DNA from: Salvator merianae
Lineage: Eukaryota > Chordata > Lepidosauria > Squamata > Teiidae
DNA length: 64,000 nt
Direction of reading: 5' to 3'
Assembly: GCA_003586115.2 (NCBI GenBank)
Contig: QVOM02000560.1
Location: 546,144 to 610,143 of the forward strand
In this document: positions 1 to 11,790 of the stretch, piece by piece
Layout: each line of letters begins with the position of its first letter
Numbering within the stretch: position 1 is the first letter of the stretch
The notes under the pieces: generated by a model
Seen by the model: only the letters and a program-made list of their open reading frames with translations
Databases searched by the model: none
What the model was told of the DNA's origin: nothing
Made by a program: the position numbers and the translations under genes

Positions 1-835
1 GGAGAAGAATCTACCTTGATTCATGTTTGTTCTCTTTTTTTGATGCATGAATGGCATCTAAAGCATAGGCTACAGCATAAACAGCATTGTAGATACTGTA
101 GCTTTCACCAGTCATTTCCATCTCAAATTGATCTAGAGGCAATTCATCTAGTTTCCCATTTCCTGTGCATTGTGGAACATCTTCACCATCAACTGAACAC
201 TCAAATGCATACTTCCAGAATAAACAGAGAAAAGGCATCAGTGACTCATGAGGCTTTAATTGATTAAGAAAATCATAGAATCTTGGCACTTTATCTCTGT
301 GGATTGCAAAAGACAAGGTTCCATCTAATGTTTCTGTAGCTGTTAGGTAACCACTAGATGAAGAGAGGAAATCCCAGCGAGCAGTTGCAATCCAAACCTT
401 CCCAATAACAACCTTTTCTAAACGAAAGATAGCAAAAAATTCATTTCTGTCTAAGGTATATTTTAAAATCCATAGAGATTGAGAATCACCACTTGCAATA
501 ACCACACTGACATCAGTTAATGAAAGTCTGGAAATAATCCTTGACATGTAAGCCAGGGAAGATTCACTATTTACAAATTCTGCGCCTCCTACTCTGTTAA
601 TCTGTTCCAAGTAGGCAACACAAATATTATTCTCAACAAGCAAGGATGCCAGAATTTGAAGGAAGCTTTCTCCATCATCAGCAGCTGAAACCATGAGGCC
701 AACCCATGTCCAATTGAAGTGCAGGAGCAGTTTTAAAATCCCGAGGGGCTGAATAGTTTCCTTTGCTGACATCTGATATATAGAAGGTAAGTCAGTTTTA
801 CTCCTAAGTGGTGTGTCGTATGCTCCATACATAAA
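1..835 (-). CDS. V2R-A exon 3 (ligand-binding domain), incomplete at window edge
   Basis: Acceptor ..ATTAG precedes TTT ATG TAT (F-M-Y-G-A-Y), the same start as exon 3 of V2R-B. The exon carries the conserved MSAKETIQPLGILKLLLHFN and TWVGLMVS segments of the V2R ANF-receptor domain. Near its end (SYSIYNAVYAVAYALDAIHA) the frame is lost in a poly-A run at 35-41. The alternative frame past that run reads MNQGRFF, which fits the expected V2R exon end. Confidence 0.85.
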
Positions 836-2064
836 CTAATAAAGAAAACAATTAATTTAGACATGGGGGTGAGAAATAATTACTGAACTGAAATAAATTA
901 TTTTCTCCTGAGACAACTCTATTTTCTGAATGAGCTATTCCAGTGAAAGGATCATTTACTGCTTTTCCATCCACATTGGCCAAAATCTTAGATAAACCTA
1001 AGTTGTTACCATGAGAATGAAAAAATGCTTCCAAATTGATTGATATTGATCACCAGAATGCTTAACACTTAGAACAAATGGTAATTAAGATTGCAAAAGG
1101 TGCTCAAGTGATTTAGTGCCGCCTTTTCCAAAAGAATGAAATTGGATGAATATATAAAACTCCCTGCATGCCGCTGATCTCAAATCAACATTTGATCTCA
1201 TGCAGATCCATCATATCAAAGTTTTTAAAGATTGATTTGCTTCTCTTCAAACAGACAGAGGCAATTGTCTGATTTTCATGACAATCTTTGCAACGAAGAA
1301 TGCTAACAAATCTTACTGGATGTAAGGAGATGTTTTATAGTTGCATTCAGACAGGGGTTAAAAAGTGTTATCATATTGTGGTTATGTTAGAATTGTCCCA
1401 CATATTTATGGCAATCCCAACATATCCATGTGATATAGGTGTGAAATTCTGCTATATCTTATTTTGTGCAAACCCAGCTCTCAAAATGGGTTTTACCAAA
1501 ATAGTGCTATAACCTACCTGTCTGGATGCTCAGCAGTGTGGTCCTACTGAATAAAATGCTCTCCTATACATGCACACTGCTGAATCTAATCTGAAAATGG
1601 CCACTGTACATGTGTGTAGGTCAGTGCACGTACATGTCACATCAGACACTTGTCCCGTGCTAATGCCTAGCTGTCTGGGCAAAACGTGAGTATTCCGGAG
1701 GATCTTTACTCTGGAATATCACCAAATTCAGGTGATGTCTGGAAGCAAAGGATGCATACTAACTATGCATATTTCAGCCTTTGGAAGCCTGAACATTGAA
1801 TAAACCAGATGGATCACCCGCCCTAGGTAACACATTGTGTCCCCCCTTTGGAAAAATTAAACTGCACAAAACACTGTTAACAGTGAAATAAGTGAGAAGA
1901 TTTTTAAAAAACAAAACAAATGTAAGCAAGTTATTTTGTGAGATTGGAAAAAGCTAGTTAATTTTTAAAAATTCCAGGAATTTGGTGAAGGGTGGAATAA
2001 AAATTCTAATAACAGATAAATAAATTCTACAAATAAATCATGTCAAAATTTATTAGAAGTGTAC
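836..2064 (-). other. Intron 2 of V2R-A
   Basis: About 1.2 kb between exons 2 and 3. I see no gene, clear repeat family or RNA gene. A short open frame at 852-1034 directly upstream of exon 3 has no similarity to V2R sequence that I recognise. Confidence 0.5.
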
Positions 2065-2353
2065 CTGAGGAATCTTAAAGTGACTCAAGATGGTGGCCAT
2101 CTGGTTGGCACTGTAAGCAGTACAGCCCCCTATGGTTGCTATCACATCCTCATTTATACCACTGTTATATTTAAATTCAATTTGTTGTGTAAACAGTAAG
2201 TCTACAATAGCTTCATATGTCATTCTTGCATCAAACATGTTGTCATAGCTGAGGAAACCAAGGGTCACATTTGGAAGCAGTCTGGGATTTTTATTGATCT
2301 CTTGAACAGCAAAAAGCAAGGACAGAGCATGTTGATAATTTTTAAACACGAGA
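2065..2353 (-). CDS. V2R-A exon 2
   Basis: A 289-bp exon with acceptor TTTGCAG and donor CTCAG|GTAC. It encodes the V2R segment KNYQHALSLLFAVQEINKNP and then LLPNVTLGFLSYDNMFDARM, ending HFKIPQ. The split codon with exon 1 (TA|T) gives Tyr. It is open throughout. Confidence 0.9.
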
Positions 2354-2456
2354 CTGCAAAGAAACCAATAATAAGTCAATCTGCTGAATGGGAAAACAAA
2401 GATGAAAACAGGGATTTAAAAAAATCATTTTCTGATGCCTATTTTCCTCTTAGATT

Positions 2457-2525
2457 CATATAGAACCACCGAATTTTGGAGCTGAAAGAAACCAGAAGGA
2501 TGATGTTGTCCAACCCACATATATA
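2457..2525. repeat. Faint interspersed-repeat relic in intron 1 of V2R-A
   Basis: The stretch around TTTTGGAGCTGAAAGAAACC and GTTGTCCAACCCAC resembles the decayed 3' part of an old LINE/SINE of the type common in amniotes. It is too short and diverged to assign. Confidence 0.25.
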
Positions 2526-2817
2526 AAACAAGCTACTTGGGGGTAAGAATATTTTCACTGGATACTGCATTTACTTAAAAGATTACTTAAAAGTCATACA
2601 AATTACTTATTTCATTGTTATGCAGCCTGTATTAGGAGTAAGACTGTTATACATGCAGTCTGAAAAGCGTCACTTCTGAAAACATACAAATCCAGATTTG
2701 TGATTATAATCCATCCTCCTTCAAGATGCCAACATCATCTTCATCTGAGCTTCCAAACTTTTTGCTAAAGGGATCCCCTTCTAGTGTACTCAATACAGAC
2801 AGTAAACATAAACTTAC

Positions 2818-3071
2818 TAGTAATGTAAGCTACTTCTATCTGGACTTTGTTTCCAATTCAGTAAAATCATCTCACGATATAATTGAGAGAATATGCCCCC
2901 AATTTTGATTTCTCCTGGTTCATACAGATTATCTTGGATATTTCTTTTCATCTGACATTCAGCTTTCCTATCCTTAGAGACAAAAGAAGGGAGAAGCAAC
3001 ATCTGTAAAAAAATCAATATCCACTTGTTGGCAAAGATAAATTTCTTCAGCCCACAACTACATGTAGACAT
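2818..3071 (-). CDS. V2R-A exon 1 (signal peptide and start of ectodomain)
   Basis: Starts at an ATG in the same relative place as in V2R-B. It has a hydrophobic signal segment (WILIFLQMLLLPSFVS) followed by the V2R signature NIQDNLYEPGEIKIGGIF. The donor is GTAAGT after 254 bp (phase 2), compatible with exon 2. Confidence 0.87.
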
Positions 3072-3150
3072 TTTGAACTAAATTCCTTGCTATAGTGATC
3101 CCTAGAATACACAGATGGCTAACACTCCACATGGAGATGCACCTGAAAAG
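3072..3150 (-). promoter_or_regulatory. Conserved 5' flank of V2R-A (candidate 5'UTR/promoter-proximal block)
   Basis: Immediately upstream of the start codon. The + strand text AAATTCCTTGCTATAGTG and GGAGATGCAC has near matches in the same place upstream of V2R-B (AAATTCCCTGTTAAAGTG, TGAGATGCAC). This may be conserved 5'UTR or promoter, or simply residual identity from gene duplication. Confidence 0.3.
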
Positions 3151-3646
3151 AATAGTTAAAGAATAACATGTAAATGTCGTTTGTTTCCCATCTCTGTCTT
3201 TGATCACATCACATAGTTGCAAAGAGGTGTGACCACTACAAAATATCATAATTTAATGATAGGTTTTAAATTTGTTTTTAGTTTTTGTGGGTCCCTCTGT
3301 TTCTTGCTGCCAACTACTTATTATATGAAGGTGAAAATAACTGTTTTTGAAATTATAGGATTGCTATACAGCCTCTTGGAACCAGATATTTTTGTTCTTC
3401 ACTTATCTAGGGAGAAAGAAAACCCAGAATAATATGTTTACCTGATCTGGTTCATTCACTAGTTCTTTGTAGAATAATTGGCTTCACTACTTCTATACAG
3501 TATTTATATATTCTGTAACATTTTTATCAGTCAGGAAAGTGAAATTATTGGGTACAGCAATGGTCCAGGATTCATTTTGGATAAGCAAAAGTTATTCTGC
3601 CCTTATTGAAGTAGCATTAAAAATAGGCAATCTTTACAAACTCAAG

Positions 3647-3651
<5 letters not shown>

Positions 3652-3678
<27 letters not shown>
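3652..3678. repeat. (ATTG)n microsatellite
   Basis: About six tandem GATT/ATTG units. Confidence 0.9.
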
Positions 3679-4360
3679 TTAAGCAGTACCCATGGGGATG
3701 GAGTTAAGGAACTTATAGTGTAACCATGTTAGTGCAATGTGTCTAATGAAATTATTTTATTCGTTTTGGAAATATGGAGAGTGACTTTTCTGTGAGGTGA
3801 AGCTATCAGCCAGTGCAAACTAATGTGCAGACTGATGAGGCCCAGAAGCTAACAATGGGGGAACCTAATCAGGGTCAATGGTGAGTGCAGAAAGGGCCAT
3901 AGAAACTTCAAGGAAGAAGAGTAGATCTCTAGAACTGAATGTCCACATCCAGGTCTTTTCTATTAAAACAAACAGGACAATTTTACCATATATACTGTTT
4001 TTATTTAATATTATTTTGAATGATATACAATTTCCAGAAACTCAGAAACAGATATGAATTGTCTGGAGTGGGCAGTATTTCTATATCAACAATTTGCAGA
4101 TTATATGAAGGAAGTAAAGTGTACATGAGATGCAATGGAATAAAGCTGAATTTATTTTCAGTAGAAAAGGATACAAAAACGTGCACTTTTGCTTCTATTA
4201 TTCATGGTTGCTGTGAAGTGCCCACTTCCATAAAAAATGGAGATGGGCAACAGCAGGCACCTTCTTAGACCCACAGAGGCATCTTGGAGAAGTAAGGGGG
4301 GGGGGGATGTGACCTAAGTTCTCATCCATCCATCCAGGCCTGTGATGTCACAAGATGATA

Positions 4361-4491
4361 GTTGCATCCAGATGTCACTTATTTATTCTACTATATTTGA
4401 TATTCTAGAATAAAGCATGGATATTCCAGAATATCCATCATTTTACTCTGAAATATCCAAATATTTCAGTAAGCAGCGTCTGGATGCAGCC
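4361..4491. mobile_element. Palindromic MITE-like element, copy 1
   Basis: The ends are near-perfect inverted repeats (GTTGCATCCAGATG at the left, CGTCTGGATGCAGC at the right). The interior is rich in ATTCTAGAATAAAG / GAATATCC palindromes. A related copy sits at 10829-10955. There is no coding capacity, and the superfamily is not assigned because no clear target-site duplication is visible. Confidence 0.6.
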
Positions 4492-4580
4492 TATTTCGGG
4501 GTATGTCCAAATACTGTATTTAAACTGATTGAGTAGTAATATTGAATTAACATAAATACATTCATTGTGCAGTCACAGCT

Positions 4581-4908
4581 TAGGGATGTGCACATTTTGA
4601 TTCACATTCAAAAATTCATACAAAATTTCATTTTTGCACATTTTTGCATCAAAATAAAAATGGCTTTTTAGAATTTATAGTTTTTGATCAAAACAAAATA
4701 TTTGTCAAATTGTCCCATTTTTGCTGTGTTTAAACTGTAAAGATGGCATTTTCAATGGGAAAACATTGCAAAAACTGTGAAAATCAATCTGAAAAATGCA
4801 TTTTATGACAATGAAATTTGCTGATGAAGTGAAAATACAGATCTATGTTGGAAACCAAATTGAACTTTATTTTATTTTATTTCTTCTTCTTTTTTGTGCA
4901 CATCCGTA
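4581..4908. mobile_element. hAT-like non-autonomous element (older, AT-rich copy 1)
   Basis: A 328-bp element with inverted ends TAGGGATGTGCACA / TTGTGCACATCCGTA. It is flanked by 8-bp duplications TCACAGCT (4573-4580) and TCATAGCT (4909-4916), 7 of 8 identical. An 8-bp duplication is characteristic of hAT transposons. It carries no transposase. Confidence 0.65.
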
Positions 4909-4953
4909 TCATAGCTTATTGGCATCAGCAATGCAAAAATACCGAGATGAAGA

Positions 4954-4954
4954 C

Positions 4955-4988
<34 letters not shown>
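4954..4988. repeat. (ATCT)n microsatellite
   Basis: Nearly nine tandem ATCT units, followed by a short TG run. Confidence 0.95.
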
Positions 4989-5783
4989 AGTGTGTGTGTG
5001 CTTCAAGAGTGCGTTTGCAGAGGAAATAAGCTTTTCTGGATGAATGCAAAAGCCAGTAGAAGAGAGGGGAAGGAAGTCAAGACATCAAAGGCAAATTTAA
5101 AGAAGAAAATGTCAAAATGTTAATATTAAGATGAAGTTCATGACTCTATATTTAGGACAATTCTGTAAACATTGCAAGCTAACAATTTTGCAGGCCAATA
5201 GAGTTGGTTACTCAACAAAACTATACAATATTCCATTAAAAATACTGCACATATGAATAATTAGAATAAGCGTGCATAGTAGTTCAGATCTGTGAGGCCA
5301 TGCCCTCGTACGGTGGGAAGCACTGATCAGGATTACTAGGAGCTCTTGACACTGAGATCTACCAGCAGACTAGTAGACACTGCTCCAGATCATGGAGAAA
5401 TGCAGAAGGCACATCTCCTAAGTTCAGGTCTTCCAATGGCTTCAAAGCTGGGAACTTTTGTTCCTAGTCCATGGAACATTCAGAAGACAGACTTCAGGGG
5501 TGGTGCAGGGCATGGTTTGGACTAGAGTTGTCATGCAGAGGACACTGGTCCAGGCCACACTTTTCTGAGATGCAAACCAGTGGGCCCAGCCATTGTAGAT
5601 CCACTACTTTAGCCCAATAGATGTAAGTGCAGAAAGGGCTATACACAATTAATGATGTAGGTATTGTATCATTTATATCATTCTAAAGAAAACGATAACA
5701 GAGTACTGAAACTTAGTGGTTTCAGTATATTTAAAACGAAAACTGGATAGAATCCTACTGTAAAAAAATATGAAATTTAAGCA

Positions 5784-6694
5784 TCAACTTTGATAATATG
5801 TTTTTTCTTTTAGTAGTTTTCTAGAGTTGAGGTCAGATCTCAGAAGTATAATATAACATTTAGGGAGGAAGATGCAAGCCAGTAGACCAGTGTTGGAAGC
5901 CCAGATGGCGAAAACCTCCACTGCTACTATGTATTTCCCCTTGGTGCTCAGATAACCAGGAATAAAGGAGATCCAAACACTGCAGAACATCAGCATGCTG
6001 AAGGTGATTAACTTAGCTTCATTGAATGTGTCTGGTAATTTTCTGGCTAGGAAAGCAACAGAAAAGCTGAGGAGGGCCAGAAATCCCATGTAGCTCAGAA
6101 CACAATAAAAGAAAATAAGAGAGCCTTCATTGCATTCTAGGATAATTTCTCTGCTCAGTGTGTGCATGTCAGCATTAGGGAAGGGAGGTGAGGTCAACAA
6201 CCATACAATGCAAATGCAAACTTGAACAAGAGAGCAGGAAAGAACAACAGCATTGGCCACTTTTTGCCCTAACCATTTCCTCATCCTGTTGCCTGGTTTT
6301 GTGGCCAGGAAGGCCAGAATTACAATGATGGTTTTAGCCAACACAGATGAAATTGCAACAGAAAAAATTATTCCAAAAAGTACTTGGCGAAGGAGGCACT
6401 CAACCTTCCCAGGCTCACCAATGAATAGCAGGGAAAAGAGGTAGCAAAGGAAGATGGAGACAAGGAGAACACAAGTGAGGTTCCGGTTATTGGCTTTGAC
6501 AATGGGAGTGTTCCAGTGCTTTAGAAATGTTCTCATCACCCAAACTGTAATCAAAACAGAGAAGGTCACCAGTAAAACCAAAATGATGCCCAGTGCCTTC
6601 TGACAGCTTAGGAAGCTGGTCACCTTGTGGATACATTGATCTTTGTTTTTACTAGAATACTGATCTGCAGGGCACTGGATACATTGAACTGCAT
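5784..6694 (-). CDS. V2R-B exon 6 (7-transmembrane domain, stop codon)
   Basis: 911 bp after acceptor CTTACAG; it supplies residues 585-887. It begins with the last three cysteines of the NCD3G linker ([14 protein letters not shown]). Seven hydrophobic helices follow, with family C signatures such as [40 protein letters not shown] and [11 protein letters not shown]. The stop codon is TGA at 5784-5786. Confidence 0.95.
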
Positions 6695-7407
6695 CTGTAA
6701 GGAGCAGACAGAATATTATCAATTCCCTTCATTCTCAGCACACACCAATAATGATAATACTGAGCCTAAAATTCTTTTCTTGCCCTATAAAGATCGCACA
6801 ATATATCAACACATAGTAAGACTGTACTAGGTTGAAGTTAAATTATGAAATCTTCTCTATAATCTTCTCCAAAGGTGGTTGTTCATGGCATGGCATCACT
6901 TCTGTCAATAACTTCTAATGGTGAGTTAAGTCATCTGATCTGACAGCAGACGAGGTGTTTATTTATTGATTTATTTATTTTAGAAATCACTCCTGATCCC
7001 TACAGATTAAAGTCGTTGGCTGAACTGGAGACATCTCTTTCCCTTGCCTTACCTAAAATTAATAACTAGTGGACTATGATTTTACAAAGGACTAGATGGA
7101 GTGGATGACCCAGAAGTTCAAAGCAGCAGTGTCCCATTATATCTAGTCAATTCAGAATACTTGTCTATTCTTTTTCATTCACAGTTTTTTCAGTTTAAGC
7201 TTTACTAGTCCACTATTTTTGCCTGTCACAAAAATCTCTTGGAAGTAGAGGACACTCTTGTCTAGTTGGCAATGCATTTCTTTTCCACCCCTGTAACCAA
7301 AACATTGTGTTGAGTCATAAAAAAGTGTTGCATATAGCAAAAATGCTATACACAACAGAGAAAAGATGTGTGCAAGAAAACACACACCAGAGTGTGCATA
7401 CACTTGC

Positions 7408-7442
<35 letters not shown>

Positions 7443-8468
7443 CATCAGGAAGTCACTCATCACAGTACAGATATACCACAGTACACAAGCTAAAGTAGTT
7501 AAAGGCACACAAGAACACTCACAACTCACCAAAAGTCACAAAATCACACTCAGAAACCATTTCGCCCCCCAAAAACAGCCATGACAAGTGCCTTCCTCAC
7601 TACAGAAGACCAAGCGGGAAAATTACTGCTGGACCAGGAAGAAGGTTTCAAAATGCTGTAGGGTCCATCTCAGACCCTTGGCAACAAAATGACTAATAGT
7701 AAGTCAAAGAATCATTTAATGAGAGGTAGACATGTAATAGCTAATCCATATAACAGCATTTATAAAATGCCGCATATAACCCCCCCTCCCCTCCTTCACT
7801 CCCTCTCATTCTCTCTCAGGCTGCATTCAGTTCTGCACACATGGGAAAATGGCTTGAAAGTGGCTTAGAGGTGGTAGCATGTGGATAGTACCGTTCCCAT
7901 CCTATATCTAGTCCACATTAAATGCCTCTCTGGGGGACTTTCCACACTTACTGTAATTCCAGAAGGGATCTATGGACCTTCCTTACACATGCTGGTGCAT
8001 GTTACGATTAGACCCCACCCCCTCCTAGTACTCTCCATCTGCCCAGGAATGATCATAATCTGGGCTACAATGCCCAAAATGTCCTAGTTTGCTTTACCAG
8101 TGGATCTTGATGTCAAAGTCTACTGGCATCTTAGGGGTGGTATACCAAACCATAGAGGTCTGGTATGCCACAAGGGATTCATTTCAGTGGCACAAGGCCA
8201 AAATGCCCCATCAAGAAATTTGAAGTCCAGGAACATTCTGAAGGTCTTCAGAGCATTCAAAGCCCCCCTCCCCAGCTTTGAAGTTGACACAAGCTTCAAG
8301 GCTAATATAGGGTCTGGCACAGAATAGGTAACCTAGTTCTGTGTCAGGAGCAATCCATCCCAACTTAAGACAGAATGTCTATCCTGGCCTTTAATTTGGA
8401 TTAGAAACTTCTTCTTTTTTAACTGTGGATGCGGCCATTGTCTTTTGCAGATGTGCTTCAAGGCTTAC
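6695..8468 (-). other. Intron 5 of V2R-B
   Basis: 1.8 kb. It contains a (GA)n microsatellite at 7412-7441 and otherwise nothing I can name. Confidence 0.6.
7412..7441. repeat. (GA)n microsatellite
   Basis: About 15 tandem AG units. Confidence 0.95.
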
Positions 8469-8592
8469 CTGTTTCATTAGATATCATATTTTCTGGGCAC
8501 GGGATGCAGCTGTAGCAGCAAATCTGTCTCCCCGTCTCTGGCAACTTGCTTTGCCCAGGATAGCAGCCCTTCACACACCTGGATTGTGGTAA
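8469..8592 (-). CDS. V2R-B exon 5 (cysteine-rich NCD3G linker)
   Basis: A 124-bp exon, the size usual for V2R exon 5. It starts after ..ACAAAG and ends ACAG|GTAAGCC. It encodes LPQSRCVKGCYPGQ..QICCYSCIPCPENM (residues 544-584), with six of the nine linker cysteines. In family C receptors this linker couples ligand binding to the membrane domain. The reading frame differs from the longest ORF at this place, which is a shadow. Confidence 0.9.
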
Positions 8593-9725
8593 CTTTGTAT
8601 TGTAACACATAATCAGAGCTTAAGGTTTGCACTAAAGATTCCATATATAGCCAGATACAGATCACATTTATTTATTTACTTATTACTTGTAGTCAAAAGT
8701 TATCAGGACAGCTGATGGAATTCAACATGGCACACATTATCCTACACCAGGCAGCTCTGATTTTAAGCCAGATGTTGAAACTTGGCCCAAGATCAGAAGG
8801 ACAACCAGTAGCATAGACCAAGAGCTATCTGTAATGTGGTGGCCAAGCCTGTCTCAACTTCAGAATCTTCAAAGTTGGCAGCTGGGGCTTTTTTAGCTGG
8901 ATGACCAGAAGCAGCACTTTATCAGTTTTCTAGTCTGAGTCCCTTCTCAAATGTGTTTGTAATTCTTAAATCTGTAAGCAAAAAACAACTTCCCTAAGAA
9001 ATCAGAAATGTTTTCACATCAAAGCCACTATGAATACCAATCCAGATTAGAACTCCAAAAGCATCAGCCTATAGTGCAGGACATCAAAGCAGTGAGGTAT
9101 GTGTGATGCTTCAGTTGGAGGCATTGTTTTCATCTTCTAGAAACATAGAACATTTCTGTATGCTGTCCATGTTCCAGTAGAGGACCAGCCAGCCAGCTGG
9201 TGACCCAGACTAAGACCATCCACATTGTAAATAGCCCATCCTGACTCCATTTTGGTGTCTGGGAATTTTGTTCCCAGTCTCTGTGGTTGCCAGCCATTGG
9301 CTGTTTTAGCCAAACATCCAGAAGTGCTCCATTTCTAAAGACACTTCTAGGTGCCCTGGTAAAATGTCAATCTCCTCAGTTCTAAATCAGATGAACTACT
9401 CATATGCCATCTGCGGCTGAGTGGCTAGTCTGGTATACTTTCCTGGAGTGCTGCATGGACTAGTTACAAGTGTTCCACTGTGGGAGTGGGCTACAATATC
9501 ATTTTTGTGCCGTAACCTGGTCCAGTGCCTCATCCCATGTGGACATAGAGGCCTAAAAGGAGGCATGGCCTTCCAGTAGACGAGTCCACAATGTGCATGG
9601 GGCATTTCACTGAAATTACTGGGTTTGTCTACCAGCTCAGTGTGTACACAGTCATACTTTATTCTGCCACAGGAAAGAAAAAGAAAGAGAGAGAGAGAGA
9701 GAGGGAGGGAGAGAGAGAGAGAGAG

Positions 9726-9780
<55 letters not shown>

Positions 9781-10023
9781 GAAAGAGAAAGAAAGAAAGA
9801 AAGAAAATTGATTTCAAAAGATGAACAAGAAGCTTTGAATTGGAGCTTCCTGCTTCTTCATGTGTCCTTTCCCTGGTCCACACCCTTCAGTTCCAATCTT
9901 CATTCTAATGCTGCCTGCAGGGCACCATTTCATATATTACTGGATTGACTAATCTTGAATGATTTGTCAGTTGAGTATTCAATCTGAATTTTAAAGAGAT
10001 GTTAAGCTGCATATCATTCCTAC
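8593..10023 (-). other. Intron 4 of V2R-B
   Basis: 1.4 kb of otherwise unassigned sequence, with a long GA/GAAA purine tract at 9672-9807. Confidence 0.6.
9672..9807. repeat. (GA)n/(GAAA)n purine microsatellite
   Basis: About 135 bp of almost pure purine: GA units, then GGGA, then GAAA units. Open frames here on both strands are low-complexity artefacts. Confidence 0.95.
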
Positions 10024-10236
10024 CTGTTTAAACATTTTATTCCATTTAATTAAATCTTCTCTGATAATGAAGCTGTCACTTTCTGAGATATATCCAACTC
10101 GGGAATTCAAAATAGACCTATTAGGGAATGTGACCCAGTTGAGAATGTCATAGCCAGATATGACTTCTCCATTTTCAAGAAAGATTCCATGTTCAGCACC
10201 ATTGTTGAAGTAGATGTTTCTCATGACAGCTTGAAG
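10024..10236 (-). CDS. V2R-B exon 4
   Basis: 213 bp (71 codons) after acceptor TTTAG, ending AAACAG|GTAGG. It encodes LQAVMRNIYFNNGAEHGIFL .. SGYDILNWVTFPNRS .. KWNKMFKQ, residues 473-543, the membrane-proximal part of the ligand-binding domain. It is slightly short for a V2R exon 4 but in frame on both sides. Confidence 0.9.
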
Positions 10237-10828
10237 CTAAATTAGGAGATGAATAACCATGACTCTTCCAGATAAATTCAATCATGTCTGTTAATCAGTT
10301 ATTTATTCCTAGAAAAGAGTTGACCTCTATCTTCCAGATTATAGAAGGTTTTCTTCCTTTTCAGGAATAAGTTGTGGTTTTGTGTCTCTTTTGCATGCAA
10401 CACTCTAAATGTGATTATTTACTATTAAAAAATAAAATAGAGGAAGGTTTGTGCACAACACCTCCTTTCAAAAGTGTGTTGATGTTTGAGTTTTTATTAA
10501 ATATTTAGGAAACATTTTGCAACCTTCAGGTCTGTCTTTGATTCAAGAAAATAAATACTGTGAGATAATTTATCTCATAATGTGTTCCAATGGATTTTAA
10601 CTGAATGTTGAGATGTTGTGAAGAGTGTCTGCTAAGTGTGTGAGATACAATTGATTTCTAGTTTAAAAGGAAGGCTTTGATTTATATTTTTGACAATGTT
10701 TCTTTACTTGTATCTAGTAAGAAAAGATTTAAAAAAGAAAGAAAAAAACTTGTTCTTCTGCCTCTAAATGCCAGTAGTATTAACATCCTGGGAATACCTT
10801 ATAATATGGTGCACTGGAGGTAATTCAA

Positions 10829-10955
10829 GGCTGCATCCAGACATCTCTTATTTATTCTGTTATATCTGGATATTCCAGAATAAAGCATGGATACCCTTGC
10901 TTTATTATGGAATATCCAAATATAGTGAATAAATAAGTGGTGTCTGGATGCAGCC
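10829..10955. mobile_element. Palindromic MITE-like element, copy 2
   Basis: 127 bp with inverted ends GGCTGCATCCAGACA / TGTCTGGATGCAGCC and an internal palindrome around GGATATTCCAGAATAAAG. It is homologous to 4361-4491. Confidence 0.7.
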
Positions 10956-10984
10956 CAAGAGTCTGAAGTGAAAGTAGTAGATAT

Positions 10985-11790
10985 TAGGGGTGTGCACGAA
11001 GCTTCGTACCACCCGAATTTCGATCGAATTTCGTGATTTCATTCCCTTCGCATCGAATGCGAAGGGCAACAGAAATCACGAAATCGAATTGCGAAGGTCC
11101 CTCAATTTTCGATGCATTTTGGGACCTTCGCAATTTGCCGCTGTCTCATCCCCCTAGGCTGACAGCGCGCGCGCTGACAGCCTAGGGTGAATCAGGCAGG
11201 CAGCGAGCAGAAGAGGAGAAAACTCAAGTTGATTTTTCTTCTCTTCCGCTTGCCGTCTCATCCCCCTAGGCTGTCAGCACATGTGGGAGACGAAAGAAAT
11301 CAACAGGAAGGAAGGGAGGGATTCCCTTCCCGGTGATTTCTCTGCTCTCCCGCCAGCTCTCTGATTTACCCCACTCTGTCAGCGCGCACGCTGACAAGAG
11401 TAGGGTGAATCAGACAGCCGGCGGGAGACGAGAGAAATCAACAGGAAGGAAGGGAGAGATTCCCTTCCCGGTGATTTCTCTCGTCTCCTGCCGTCTCTCT
11501 GATTTACCCTACTCTGTCAGCGCGCGTGCTGACAGAGTAGGGTGAATCAGGGAGCCAGCAGCGAGCGGAAGAGGAGAAAAACTCAATGCGAAAAAAAGAC
11601 CTTCGCCGCGAAGGTCTTTCCTTCGCGTTGAGTTTTCTCCGTTTCCGATGGGTCCCGTCGCTGCGAAGATTTTCGCATCGGAAACGAAAAGCGCCCTTTT
11701 CGCGCCTCTCGTTTTCGAGCGAAAACGAAGCCCCGGTGCTTCGCAGGGCTGCGAAGCGAAGAAGGGAAATTGCCTTCGTGCACATCCCTA
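10985..11790. mobile_element. hAT-like GC-rich fold-back element 1 (in V2R-B intron 3)
   Basis: 806 bp with inverted ends TAGGGGTGTGCACGAAG / GCCTTCGTGCACATCCCTA. It is flanked by a perfect 8-bp duplication GTAGATAT (10977-10984 and 11791-11798), the hAT signature. The interior is a series of hairpins such as CTGTCAGCGCGCGCGCTGAC and contains a tandem unit of about 139 bp. There is no transposase frame. It is very CpG-rich compared with the surrounding AT-rich intron. Confidence 0.85.

Larger units (their letters stand above)
1..3071 (-). pseudogene. V2R-A: vomeronasal type-2 receptor gene, 5' half, frameshifted in exon 3
   Basis: This is the 5' half of a family C GPCR of the vomeronasal type-2 class, which detects peptide or protein chemosignals in vomeronasal neurons. 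Three exons are visible on the minus strand: 2818-3071, 2065-2353 and 835 down to the window edge, each with AG/GT borders and matching phases (2, 0). Together they encode a signal peptide and most of the extracellular ligand-binding (ANF receptor) domain. Exons 1 and 2 are open. In exon 3, an A7 run on the minus strand (T7 at 35-41) is one base longer than the alignment with V2R-B allows. The frame then stops about 8 codons later, just before the expected exon end. Exons 4-6 would lie left of the window. It is either a young pseudogene or a homopolymer error in the assembly. Confidence 0.85.
3151..5783. other. Intergenic region between V2R-A and V2R-B
   Basis: No gene is seen. It contains an ATTG microsatellite, a palindromic MITE-like element (4361-4491), a hAT-like non-autonomous element (4581-4908) and an ATCT microsatellite (4954-4988). 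The rest is unremarkable AT-rich DNA. Confidence 0.6.

Noticed and set aside
852..1034. 60-aa frame just upstream of V2R-A exon 3
   Set aside because: It falls in the intron, has no V2R similarity, and V2R-B has no counterpart.
7881..8327. Open frames of 66-75 aa in V2R-B intron 5
   Set aside because: No homology recognised; both strands are open over the same stretch, which is expected by chance in a less AT-rich region.
9591..9948. Open frames of 74-107 aa on both strands
   Set aside because: They run through the GA/GAAA microsatellite and encode only Lys/Arg/Glu or Ser/Leu/Phe repeats.
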